Below, in pieces: positions 7,775 through 15,727 of a stretch of DNA of 38,235 bases (its first letter is position 1; each line of letters begins with the position of its first letter). The notes below the pieces were generated by a model. The model searched no databases and was not told the origin of the DNA. It saw nothing but the letters and a program-made list of their open reading frames with translations. The DNA comes from an uncultured Gammaproteobacteria bacterium. GTDB lineage: Bacteria; Pseudomonadota; Gammaproteobacteria; Steroidobacterales; GCA-2729495. Both the position numbers and the translations under genes were made by a program. The stretch spans positions 1-38,235 of the forward strand of contig CAKZWQ010000010.1 in the NCBI GenBank assembly GCA_937921935.1, given 5' to 3'.

Positions 7775-8362
7775 ATGGGCAAGACTTACGCCGCCATCGA
7801 CGACAAGATCAGCGACTGGATCAACGAGCAACATATTTTCTTTGTGGGCACGGCACCCCTGTCCGGTGACGGCCTGGTCAATGTCTCACCCAAGGGTCAC
7901 GACACCCTGCGGGTCCTCGACGAACATACGCTGGCTTTCCTCGACTACGGCGGCAGCGGAATTGAAACCATTGCCCACCTGCGTGAGAACCGGCGCATCG
8001 TGATCATGCTGTGCGCGATGGCAGGACCGCCAAAAATTTATCGCTTTCACGGCGACGGCGAGGTCATCACCCCGGTCGATGAGGCATTCGACGAATTAGC
8101 CTGCCAGTTTGATCGCAGCGCGTTGGGCATTCGCGCCATCATCAAGGTCAACGTCACCCGCATCTCTGATTCCTGCGGATTTGGCGTGCCCTTCTATGAC
8201 TACCAGGGCGAGCGCCCGACTTCACCCAACTATATTCGGGTGAATGGCGCAGAAAAAATCCGCGCCTATCTAAAAGATGAAAATGCCCGGAGCCTCGATG
8301 GCTTGACGGGCCTTTCCCCCGCTGAGGCCGACGCTTATCAAGGGCCGACCAGCGGAGATTGA
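7775..8362 (+). CDS. Pyridoxamine 5'-phosphate oxidase-like flavoprotein
   Basis: A 195-residue cytoplasmic protein of the PNPOx-like split-barrel family. The N-terminal half is typical: a strand with FFVGTAPLSGDGLVNVSPKG, then LAFLDYGGSGIETIAHLRENRRIVIMLCAM, where family members bind FMN or F420. The middle carries ISDSCGFGVPFYDYQGER, characteristic of the larger pyridoxamine-oxidase-like subgroup that is not PdxH. These proteins reduce or oxidise small molecules; the substrate cannot be told from sequence. The ATG has no strong Shine-Dalgarno sequence. Transcribed divergently from the cytochrome lipoprotein, with about 160 bases between the two starts; the promoters of both must lie there. 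Confidence 0.9.
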   Translation: MGKTYAAIDDKISDWINEQHIFFVGTAPLSGDGLVNVSPKGHDTLRVLDEHTLAFLDYGGSGIETIAHLRENRRIVIMLCAMAGPPKIYRFHGDGEVITPVDEAFDELACQFDRSALGIRAIIKVNVTRISDSCGFGVPFYDYQGERPTSPNYIRVNGAEKIRAYLKDENARSLDGLTGLSPAEADAYQGPTSGD

Positions 8363-8449
8363 GGCCGCCACGCTAATCACTCGCCGTGCTGTTTTTGCTC
8401 GCTTTCCTATAGAATCTGGTCAACTCATCGTTAACGGAGTCCTGAGACC

Positions 8450-9079
8450 ATGACACGCTGGCCAATAATTATCACAAGCCTTCTCAGCATCCTCGGTATT
8501 CAGCCTGCAATGGCAGATCACCAGTACCTGGTGGTCGACGGTGAAAATCTCCTGATGTCCGGCCCCTTCGAGCTGGTCATCCCCCGCCCGCCGGGCGCCA
8601 GGTTTGCCAATGTGCAGAACAGCCACACCAATTTTGGTATGGAACGTTTACAGACATCCCGGGGCGGATTTTTCGTTGACGACCGGATTCTGATTATCGA
8701 AGTTGAGACCACTGATGCTCCGGCCGGCACGATCGCCTACGAAAGGATGCCAGTCATTGAACTGGCCGGCCTGCAACTGCCCAGCCGGGCTGCCTGCCTG
8801 CCTGTGACCGAGGAACAGATCGACGCTGATGACGAGCCCTTGCTCGAATTCATGGAGCAGATCGGCTTTGACCCCCGCCCCGGCCTGTACGGCCGGCAGC
8901 TATTCCTGGCCAACAAAGACGGCACGGGCGAGGGCATCGCCCTCTATGCCAAGCGTGTCGATGACTGCGAAAACATCAGCGAGGCGGAACTGGACGTATT
9001 CGAAATGCAGTTTGAGGCGTTTGTAAAGCGCGTTCGTGAAGCTAACCCACAGGCTGATACGCGCCGCTTCGAAGACTGA
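8450..9079 (+). CDS. Secreted protein of unknown function (209 aa)
   Basis: Signal peptide at 1-22 (IIITSLLSILGIQPAMA, cleavage before DHQYL). The mature domain of about 185 residues starts with a beta-rich region (QYLVVDGENLLMSGPFELVIP) and has two cysteines, in RAACLPV and DDCENI, which could pair in the periplasm. The C-terminus is an acidic helix (EAELDVFEMQFEAFVKRVREA). I do not recognise the family. GGAG lies about ten bases before the ATG. It is a single-gene unit with the PNPOx-like gene 87 bases upstream on the same strand; no terminator is visible between, so read-through is possible. The convergent neighbour is the DUF3429 gene; the 139 bases between them show nothing I can name. 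Confidence 0.75.
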   Translation: MTRWPIIITSLLSILGIQPAMADHQYLVVDGENLLMSGPFELVIPRPPGARFANVQNSHTNFGMERLQTSRGGFFVDDRILIIEVETTDAPAGTIAYERMPVIELAGLQLPSRAACLPVTEEQIDADDEPLLEFMEQIGFDPRPGLYGRQLFLANKDGTGEGIALYAKRVDDCENISEAELDVFEMQFEAFVKRVREANPQADTRRFED

Positions 9080-9218
9080 CAAAGCCGCAGGCGAAGGATT
9101 TCGCTGGACCTGTCAGTGGCCCTGATCTGGGCTCGCCGCTGACTTCAGCTGCAGCGCGTCTGCTTGCCGATAGCCATCGATCAGGTGAAGAGCTTGCCGG
9201 CCTTATCTGCAGCCCGCA

Positions 9219-9665
9219 TCAGCCAAAGACCAGGCGCAGCCAGGCGAATCCAAGGCTAAAGACAGCAACGGTGGTAAGCGGTAAGCGCAGACCCGGATAC
9301 CAGGCGGGCGTCACGCCCGCCAATACCGATTGACGATCTACGCCACTCATCACAGAAAAGCTGACAATCAGAACCGGGAAACCGATCCATGGTGGTAGCA
9401 AAACAGCGAGCCAACCCACCAGTGCCGGAATCACGCTGAGACCTAACTGCCGATCTCGCGCGCTATGGGTGGAGTGCATCGCCAGGCCCCAATGCACGGC
9501 GCCTACGAAAGACAGGACGATGGCCGCATAAAGCAACATGGCCTCCTCGGCCCAGGCTGCCAGGGCTGTCGGACCAAACCAGACAGCACCCGCCCCGGTC
9601 ACGAAGGGCAGCAGCCCAAGGTAGCCCAGCCAGTAGGCAGGCCTTGGTGCAGGAAAGTCATTCAT
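9219..9665 (-). CDS. DUF3429 family inner-membrane protein
   Basis: A 148-residue membrane protein with four to five hydrophobic segments and the hallmarks of DUF3429: an N-terminal YWLGYLGLLPFV and the central YAAIVLSFVGAVHWG. The function of the family is not established. Its ATG is three bases after the stop of the IorB-like dehydrogenase (TGA, ATC, ATG), so the two are expected to be co-translated. The order suggests a membrane helper for whatever the dehydrogenase does, but DUF3429 genes occur in many contexts and the link is weak. Confidence 0.85.
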   Translation of the reverse strand: MNDFPAPRPAYWLGYLGLLPFVTGAGAVWFGPTALAAWAEEAMLLYAAIVLSFVGAVHWGLAMHSTHSARDRQLGLSVIPALVGWLAVLLPPWIGFPVLIVSFSVMSGVDRQSVLAGVTPAWYPGLRLPLTTVAVFSLGFAWLRLVFG

Positions 9666-9668
9666 GAT

Positions 9669-11867
9669 TCATGTCAGTCGCAAGGGCAGGTGCCGGAGCC
9701 GCCGGCCGGTGGCTGCAAATATGGCATTGGCCACGGCGGGCGCAATGCCGGGCGTACCCGTTTCACCAATACCGGCGGGCGGTGCTGCGGAGTCAATGAT
9801 GTAAGTATCAATGACGGGAGTATCGGCCAATCTCAGCATCGGATAATCGTGAAAATTGCTCTGTTGCACAAAGCCCTCAGCCAGTTTGAGCTCACCATTC
9901 AAGGCTGCGTTCAAGCCGAAAATGATGGCACCTTGGAGCTGGGCATGCACGTTATCCGGATTGATGGCCGTGCCGCAGTCCACCACGCAGCTAACGCGAT
10001 GGACCGTGATCCGATCGCCGCGCACGGAAACCTCTGCCACCTGACCAATGACCGAATCAAAACAGTCATGAATCGCGATCCCCTGGTGTCTGCCCGACGC
10101 TGCGGCGCCCCAGCCGGATTCACGTAGCAGTCGATCCAGCACGGCCAGATAGCGCGGACGATCAGCGAGCTGCCGGCGACGGAAAGCGGCTGGATCTGCC
10201 CCCGCCTGCTCTGCAAGTTCATCCATGAAGGATTCGACGGCAAAGACATTGTAAGAATTACCAACGGAGCGCCAGATACCCACAGGCAAAGCAGGATTGA
10301 GCGTGTGCAGACTCACGCGCACGTTTATCGCCCTATAAGGCCATGACACTGAACCGTCGCGGGTCTGGAATGGGCCAAAAAAGGCCATCTGTGCGCGGCG
10401 CATGGTGTTAGCCGCACCGTTGGTCACCGCGCGTGAGACCCATTCCGGTGCCAGATTGGCGAAAGCCTTGGACAAAATATGCTCGCTCAGATCAGGCCCG
10501 ACCAGCGCATGATCCCAGGCAACCAGGCTACCGTCAGCATCCAGCCCGCCCTGCAGGCGATGCAGGGTCGCGCTGCGGTAAAAATCGTGCCTGAGTTCAT
10601 CTTCACGGGTCCAGATGAGCTGGATGGGCGCATCAACTTGCAAAGCAATCGCAACGGCCTCGCTAATAAAATCCATCAGGGCGCGCCGGCCAAAACTGCC
10701 ACCGGCAAAAGTCGTATTCACCTGCACCTGCGCCCGCGTCAGCCCCGTCAGGTCACAGGCCGCCTGTCGGGCCAGGTCTGGCGCCTGCACCGGCGCCCAG
10801 ATTTCGCACCGGTCTGCTGTAAGGCGCACCGTGGCATTCATGGTTTCCATTGGCATGTGCGACAGGAAGGGCGTGGTGTATTCAGCCTCAATGACCTGGG
10901 CCGACGTGGCAATCGCCGCCTCCACGTCACCTTCGTCGCGCGCCTGCTTGCCCGAGCCCGACTCTAGCTCCTTGCGTTGCGCTTCGTAGAAACCCGCCAT
11001 ACTGAATTCGGCCATCGGACCGGGCTGCCATTCGGCCTGCAGCTTCTGGATTCCCTGGCGGGCCGGCCAGAAGCCTTCAGCGACGACGGCGACACCGCCC
11101 GACACCTGGAAAACCTGGCGCACGCCGGGCACGGCGACGGCCGCGTCCGTCGCGACTTTTATCAGGCTGTCGCCGAACCGGGGCGGCCGCAACAGCATGG
11201 CCGTCAACATGCCGGGCAGGCGAACATCGGTACCGAAAATTGCGTCGCCTGTAACCTTGTCAGGAATATCCGGGCGCGGCGTTGTCCTGCCTATCCAGCG
11301 AAAATCCGCAGGTGCTGTCAATGCCGGCTGTTCAGGCACCGGCAAGACAGCCGCCGCAGCCGCCAGCTCGCCATAGGCCAGTCGTTTCTCGTTGTTGAGA
11401 TTGATCAATTCACCGTCGCCGCTGACGCTAACCTGGGCGGCGGAAATACCCCAGCGCAGAGCAGCTGCTTCGCGCAGCATCTCCCGGGCGGCGGCTCCGG
11501 TCAGGCGAATGGGTTCCCAGCGATAGCGCATACTGGCGCTCTCAGCCGTAACCTGCATCGGCGTTTGAAAGTGAGGGTGCACCGGCGCATGGCGGGGCTG
11601 GATCTGATCCGGCCGCACGCCGAGCTCTTCTGCCAGCAGGGTGACGAAACCTGTCATTACGCCCTGCCCCATCTCGAGCTTGTCGACCTGCAAAATTATT
11701 TGCCCGGCCGGCGTAATCTGCAGGTAAGCATTGGGCTGCAAGACATCTGTCGGAACGCCCGGCAAGCGCGCGGCGGAGTTATCGTCTGCGAGACTAAGAA
11801 CCAGTCCGGCTCCGGCCAGGCCAAGCCCGCCCGCAATCACGGTCCGGCGCGTCAGCTCCATGCGCAT
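9669..11867 (-). CDS. IorB-like molybdopterin dehydrogenase large subunit (xanthine dehydrogenase family)
   Basis: A 732-residue protein of the isoquinoline 1-oxidoreductase beta / aldehyde dehydrogenase type. The N-terminus carries a twin-arginine signal (LTRRTVIAGGLGLAGAG), so it is exported folded. The molybdopterin-binding domain follows (KLEMGQGVMTGFVTLLAEELG, then FRWIGRTTPRPDIPDKVTG, and TTFAGGSFGRRALMDF). The C-terminal GIGETGTPGIAPAVANAI holds the conserved catalytic Glu and the usual family ending. Such enzymes hydroxylate aldehydes or N-heterocycles and pass electrons to a separate [2Fe-2S] subunit (IorA) and often a cytochrome c. No iorA-like gene is in the window, which is odd. 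The second ATG at 11861 is an equal start candidate; neither has a good Shine-Dalgarno sequence. Co-transcribed with DUF3429. Confidence 0.88.
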   Translation of the reverse strand: MRMELTRRTVIAGGLGLAGAGLVLSLADDNSAARLPGVPTDVLQPNAYLQITPAGQIILQVDKLEMGQGVMTGFVTLLAEELGVRPDQIQPRHAPVHPHFQTPMQVTAESASMRYRWEPIRLTGAAAREMLREAAALRWGISAAQVSVSGDGELINLNNEKRLAYGELAAAAAVLPVPEQPALTAPADFRWIGRTTPRPDIPDKVTGDAIFGTDVRLPGMLTAMLLRPPRFGDSLIKVATDAAVAVPGVRQVFQVSGGVAVVAEGFWPARQGIQKLQAEWQPGPMAEFSMAGFYEAQRKELESGSGKQARDEGDVEAAIATSAQVIEAEYTTPFLSHMPMETMNATVRLTADRCEIWAPVQAPDLARQAACDLTGLTRAQVQVNTTFAGGSFGRRALMDFISEAVAIALQVDAPIQLIWTREDELRHDFYRSATLHRLQGGLDADGSLVAWDHALVGPDLSEHILSKAFANLAPEWVSRAVTNGAANTMRRAQMAFFGPFQTRDGSVSWPYRAINVRVSLHTLNPALPVGIWRSVGNSYNVFAVESFMDELAEQAGADPAAFRRRQLADRPRYLAVLDRLLRESGWGAAASGRHQGIAIHDCFDSVIGQVAEVSVRGDRITVHRVSCVVDCGTAINPDNVHAQLQGAIIFGLNAALNGELKLAEGFVQQSNFHDYPMLRLADTPVIDTYIIDSAAPPAGIGETGTPGIAPAVANAIFAATGRRLRHLPLRLT

Positions 11868-11886
11868 GCCGACTGCCGTGGCCTGC

Positions 11887-12042
11887 TCATCGCGGGATCA
11901 CATGACCATCGACGTCGTTGGAGCGACTGTTGTCTAACGATATCCGCACGATCGCACTGACGGGATCGAAAGACGCCGACACGGAGGTACCCCCAACCGG
12001 CAGATCGGCAGCAAGCAACACAGCAAAGACATAAGGCTTCAT
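11887..12042 (-). CDS. Possible small exported peptide (51 aa)
   Basis: A minus-strand frame starting with ATG at 12042, with GGAG six bases upstream, and ending 20 bases before the IorB-like start. The first 23 residues (MKPYVFAVLLAADLPVGGTS) look like a weak signal peptide; the rest is hydrophilic with no cysteine. The good ribosome site and tight spacing are in favour. The short length and lack of any recognisable motif are against. It could be the decayed start of a longer secreted protein. Confidence 0.3.
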   Translation of the reverse strand: MKPYVFAVLLAADLPVGGTSVSASFDPVSAIVRISLDNSRSNDVDGHVIPR

Positions 12043-12163
12043 TCCCACTCCGGAGTCGGGCAACCAAGGACCATTTGCACCGGGTGATTCTATGCTGGCA
12101 GCCAGAAGCTGCCCAATATTCAGGCAGCGGGTTATATTCTGTCGATATAGGAGAAGGCATGCC

Positions 12164-12832
12164 ATGAAGCTGACGCTGGTCATCGGCAATAAAAACTATT
12201 CCTCGTGGTCTTTGCGCGCCTGGTTATACCTGCACGCCATGGGTGTGGAGTTCGACGAAATTCGGATTCCCCTGGACCAGCCGGGCTATCAGGCGGCTAT
12301 TCGCCAATACTCTCCCTCGGGTTACGTGCCGGTGCTGCTGGACGGTGAGGTCCGTGTCTGGGAAGCCCTGGCCATTTGTGAATACGTGGCCCAGCGCCAG
12401 CAACTGACCGCCTGGCCCGCCGAGCCGGCGGCCAAGGCCGAAGCCCTGTCCGTCGCTCATGAAATGCATGCGGGCTTTGCTGCCCTGCGCAACGAGTTTC
12501 CGATGAACTGCCGGGCGACCCTGACCGGGATTTCGCCCAGCGCCGCAGCGGCGGCCGATGTGCAACGGGTCAGTGATATCTGGAGCGGATGCCGCCAGCG
12601 ACACGGCAGCTCGGGCCCTTACCTGTTTGGAGCCTTCGGCATTGCCGATGCGATGTATGCGCCCGTGGCCTTTCGATGCCGGACTTACGGACTGACGCTT
12701 GCGCCAGTGGCGGCAGCCTATGCAGACTGCCTGCTTGAACATCCGTCGGTGGCTGTCTGGCTCGCCGCGGCCAGGGCCGAGGCTGAATGCATCGTGGCCT
12801 ACGACCAGCTGCAGGCCGATATCGATAAATAA
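12164..12832 (+). CDS. Glutathione S-transferase family protein
   Basis: 222 residues from an ATG at 12164 preceded by AGGAGAAGG. An ATG five bases earlier is out of frame, and longer in-frame starts have no ribosome site. The N-terminal thioredoxin-like domain has NYSSWSLRAWLYL, where the serine is the expected glutathione-activating residue. YSPSGYVPVLLDGEVRVWEALAICEY follows, with the conserved cis-proline (VPVL) and the glutamate of the (E/Q)(S/A) pair. The C-terminal helical domain includes GPYLFGAFGIADAMYAPVAFR, the usual N-capping FxxAD region. It acts in the cytoplasm, conjugating or isomerising electrophiles. Codirectional with, and 86 bases before, the amidohydrolase operon, so it may contribute to the same catabolism; this is inference from position. 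Confidence 0.92.
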   Translation: MKLTLVIGNKNYSSWSLRAWLYLHAMGVEFDEIRIPLDQPGYQAAIRQYSPSGYVPVLLDGEVRVWEALAICEYVAQRQQLTAWPAEPAAKAEALSVAHEMHAGFAALRNEFPMNCRATLTGISPSAAAAADVQRVSDIWSGCRQRHGSSGPYLFGAFGIADAMYAPVAFRCRTYGLTLAPVAAAYADCLLEHPSVAVWLAAARAEAECIVAYDQLQADIDK

Positions 12833-12918
12833 TTATTAACGATTCGTAAAAAACAATAAAATTGACAAAACAAGGCGCCGGGCTGACCCTTGGCCATTGC
12901 GCGATAAGGAGCTGACTC

Positions 12919-14370
12919 ATGTGGATTCGCAAAAGCCGTAAGGATCGACTGCGGGGGACTCATACGCCCCTGCCTACCCAGGTGGTCTCCAATGGCGAGT
13001 TTCACCCGATGCCGCAGACGGTGGACCAGAAAATGGTCGAAGAAATGATCCTTTCCATGGCGGGCGAGTACGGCCGAAAACTCGGCCTGTCGCGGCGCGA
13101 TTTTTTGCGTACATCAGGTGGTATGGCCACCGCCTTCCTGGCTATGAACAAGGTCTGGGGAGAAAACTTCCAGGTCAGCGAGGCCGAGGCACTGGAAAGT
13201 GCGGCCTTTGGCGAGCAGTGGCCGAAAGACCAGTTTATTTTCGATGTCCAGACCCATCATGTGAAAGACAGTATGGATGGGCCCCTGGCGTTTCGTAAGC
13301 AGACGGGACGACTCGGACTCAATCCAATCCTCGCGGAAGTCGCCCCCAAGAGCGGCGACCTGCACCGGGCGAATTATCTGAAGGAAATCTTTCTTGACAG
13401 TGACACGGTCATGGCCATGATTTCCGGTGCGGCCATCGGACCCCGCGAACACTATGCTCTGCCCGTGGAAGACATGGTGGACACGCGGAACGTTTTGAAC
13501 AAAGTAGCTGGCTCACAGCGCATGCTCAGTCACGGACTCGGTGATCCAACCCAGGAGAACGCCTTCGACGATGCCGAATACCAGGTGAAAGAATTGGGTA
13601 TCGACGGCTGGAAGTTTTACACGGGCAACCCGATGGGAGCCTGGCGGCTGGATGACCAGGAAGTGGGGCTGCCCTATCTGGAAAAGATCAATTCCCTCGG
13701 CGTCGCCAACCTGAGCATGCACAAGGGCCTGCCCCTGCCGGGCCGGGATCCGAAACAAAAGCCGAAGGACAAGCCCAAGGGCTGGTACTGGATGACGGAC
13801 GATGTGTTCCCCGCCGCCAGTCAGTTCCCCGACATGAATTTCATCGTCTACCACTCAGGCATGAAAAACATGGTGTCAACACTGCCGCCCGGGAAGAGCG
13901 GCATCGGTGAGGACGGTTACCTGGCCTGGACCACGGACTTCTGCAAGGACGCCGAAGCCAACCCGGCTGTCACGAACGTCTACGCAGAACTGGGTACAGT
14001 GTTCGCGTTCTGCGTGGTCACGCACCCGGAAATTGCCGGCCACCTGCTGGGCCAGCTGATGCAGAGTTATGGCCCGGACCGGATCCTGTGGGGCACAGAT
14101 TGCATCTGGTGGGGTTCGCCACAATGGATCATTGAAGCCTTCCGCCGCTTCCAGATTCCGGAATCACTGCAGGAGCGGTTCGGTTACCCGGCCCTGACCG
14201 CACAAGACAAGGAAAAGATCTTTGGTCTGAACGCGGCCAAGCTCTACGGCATTGATGTGGACGCTGCGCGCACCGCCTTTCCGAATGATCAGCTGGCTGC
14301 CGTCAAACAGACCTACCGGGAGTCCGGGGGCGAGCGCACGGACACCGCCTTCGGCTGGGTGGCCGCATGA
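12919..14370 (+). CDS. Tat-exported amidohydrolase-family (amidohydrolase 2) protein
   Basis: 483 residues. AAGGAG lies seven bases before the ATG at 12919. Unusually, the Tat motif SRRDFLR is at residues 58-64, after a long hydrophilic leader (MWIRKSRKDRLRGTHTPLPT at the very start); the following segment TSGGMATAFLAM is the h-region. The mature part is a TIM-barrel hydrolase. FIFDVQTHHV (His113, His114) is the first metal site, IVYHSG near 320 gives another His, and ILWGTDCIWWG near 395 has the conserved Asp. Amidohydrolase 2 enzymes include decarboxylases and C-C or C-N hydrolases; the substrate is unknown. The stop overlaps the start of the cytochrome gene (ATGA). A cytochrome, a dioxygenase and a LysR gene follow on the same strand. 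Confidence 0.88.
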   Translation: MWIRKSRKDRLRGTHTPLPTQVVSNGEFHPMPQTVDQKMVEEMILSMAGEYGRKLGLSRRDFLRTSGGMATAFLAMNKVWGENFQVSEAEALESAAFGEQWPKDQFIFDVQTHHVKDSMDGPLAFRKQTGRLGLNPILAEVAPKSGDLHRANYLKEIFLDSDTVMAMISGAAIGPREHYALPVEDMVDTRNVLNKVAGSQRMLSHGLGDPTQENAFDDAEYQVKELGIDGWKFYTGNPMGAWRLDDQEVGLPYLEKINSLGVANLSMHKGLPLPGRDPKQKPKDKPKGWYWMTDDVFPAASQFPDMNFIVYHSGMKNMVSTLPPGKSGIGEDGYLAWTTDFCKDAEANPAVTNVYAELGTVFAFCVVTHPEIAGHLLGQLMQSYGPDRILWGTDCIWWGSPQWIIEAFRRFQIPESLQERFGYPALTAQDKEKIFGLNAAKLYGIDVDAARTAFPNDQLAAVKQTYRESGGERTDTAFGWVAA

Positions 14371-14786
14371 CACGCCTGGCCACCATCGGCCTGATCGCCG
14401 GCTGTCTGTTACTGGGCATGGCGACGCCCGCGAGCGCCCAGGTGCCGGAGGAAGAAAGCGCCCTGGCTGTCAACAACTGCGCACCCCGCGGTGAATTACG
14501 GGGCAATGCAGAGAACGGCAAGGCACTGCATGGGGAGCATTGCGCGGAATGCCACGGCGAGACGGGCAAGACCGACATCATCGTGATGCATATGGACGAG
14601 CCGCCGAAGGATGAGAGCGACCCGGTGTACATGAAGACCCTGACGGATGCATTTCTGTACCTGGCTATTTGCCAGGGCGGAGAAACCGTCGGGCGCTCCA
14701 TCGTCATGCCCGCGTGGGGCGACTATTTTTCCGATCAGGAAATAAAAGACTTGGTCGCTCACATCCGGAGTTTTTCCGGCACCTGA
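14367..14786 (+). CDS. Periplasmic c-type cytochrome (mono-haem)
   Basis: 139 residues with a Sec signal (LATIGLIAGCLLLGMATPASA) and one haem site CAECH at 59-63. Met114 in SIVMPAWG is the likely sixth ligand, as in class I cytochromes. A region of about 40 residues between haem site and Met (IVMHMDEPPKDESDPVYMKT) is longer than in minimal members. An extra cysteine at position 38 and another at 102 could form a disulfide. It would carry electrons in the periplasm, where the Tat-exported amidohydrolase also resides. Its ATG overlaps that gene's stop by four bases, so the two are translated together and probably act together. Confidence 0.92.
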   Translation: MTRLATIGLIAGCLLLGMATPASAQVPEEESALAVNNCAPRGELRGNAENGKALHGEHCAECHGETGKTDIIVMHMDEPPKDESDPVYMKTLTDAFLYLAICQGGETVGRSIVMPAWGDYFSDQEIKDLVAHIRSFSGT

Positions 14787-14802
14787 GCCGCGGAGCCCTG
14801 CT

Positions 14803-15690
14803 ATGGAAACTGCCTTCAAAGAACGCACGCCCATCGAGGCGACGCATTACACGCGCCTCGAGGCACAGCCGGTCACCGGCACCTTCGGCGCCTGGGTCAG
14901 CAAGGTGCAGCTTGCCGATGCGATTGACGACGACGAACTGTTTGAGGAAATTTATGCTGCGTGGCTGAAATACCAGGTGCTGTTTTTCAGGAACCAGGAA
15001 CTCACCCCCGACCAGCAACTGAAACTGGGCGAACGCTTCGGTGAAATTCAGAAGCTGGGCTATGTAGGCAGCCTGGAAGGCCATGAAGGCGTCTGGGTGC
15101 AGGAGTATCCGGACATGTATGAAGGCCCGGTCGCCGACATCAACTGGCACTCGGACAGCTCCTTCAGGACGCCAACCCGCGGTTCGCTGCTCTATGCACT
15201 GGATGTCCCTGTGGGAGCCGGCGCTACCGTCTGGGCGGATCAATGCGCCGCCTATGCTGATCTGACGCCTGCATGGCGCGAGTTTCTCGATGGCCTGAGT
15301 TGTATTCATGACAACATCACCCTGAACCCCTACCGGGTGCTGGACCAGATCGGCGGCAAAGCCATGGGAGACATGCGCAAGTTCCTGCCACCCACAGAGC
15401 ATCCGCTGGTCTGCACGCATCCGGAAAGCCAACGACGCTTTTTGTTTGTATCAGAGCTAATGACCCGTGAGGTCGTCGGTATGGAGCGTCTGGAAAGCCG
15501 CGCCGTTCTGGATTTCCTGTTTGCTCACCAGACGCGCCCTGAATATCAGGCGCGCCTGCATTGGGAGCCAAAGACCCTGGCACTGTGGGATAACTATTCG
15601 ACCCTGCACCGGGGCATTTTTGATTTTGGCCAGCAGCATCGGCTGATGCACCGGGTTTCATTCAACACCCCCTGGGTCAGTCAGGCTTAA
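14803..15690 (+). CDS. TauD/TfdA-type Fe(II)/2-oxoglutarate dioxygenase
   Basis: 295 residues, no signal, cytoplasmic. The facial triad is visible: His116 and Asp118 in NWHSDSSF, and His269 in NYSTLHRG. Arg280/Arg284 in the HRLMHR segment lie where family members bind 2-oxoglutarate. The N-terminal half has YQVLFFRNQELTPDQQLKLGERFGE, the usual TauD helix. These enzymes hydroxylate small acids, sulfonates, aryloxyacetates or ethers using O2 and 2-oxoglutarate. CGGAG lies seven bases before the ATG. The start is 16 bases after the cytochrome stop, so it belongs to the same operon. The final residues (FNTPWVSQA) are an ordinary family end. Confidence 0.92.
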   Translation: METAFKERTPIEATHYTRLEAQPVTGTFGAWVSKVQLADAIDDDELFEEIYAAWLKYQVLFFRNQELTPDQQLKLGERFGEIQKLGYVGSLEGHEGVWVQEYPDMYEGPVADINWHSDSSFRTPTRGSLLYALDVPVGAGATVWADQCAAYADLTPAWREFLDGLSCIHDNITLNPYRVLDQIGGKAMGDMRKFLPPTEHPLVCTHPESQRRFLFVSELMTREVVGMERLESRAVLDFLFAHQTRPEYQARLHWEPKTLALWDNYSTLHRGIFDFGQQHRLMHRVSFNTPWVSQA

Positions 15691-15727
15691 GGGCAGCTTT
15701 GCTGCCGGCGCCCGACGGCTCACAACG

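Noticed and set aside
10977..11960. A 327-codon plus-strand frame antisense to the IorB-like gene
   Set aside because: The opposite strand encodes clear Tat and molybdopterin motifs; this product is low-complexity and motif-free.
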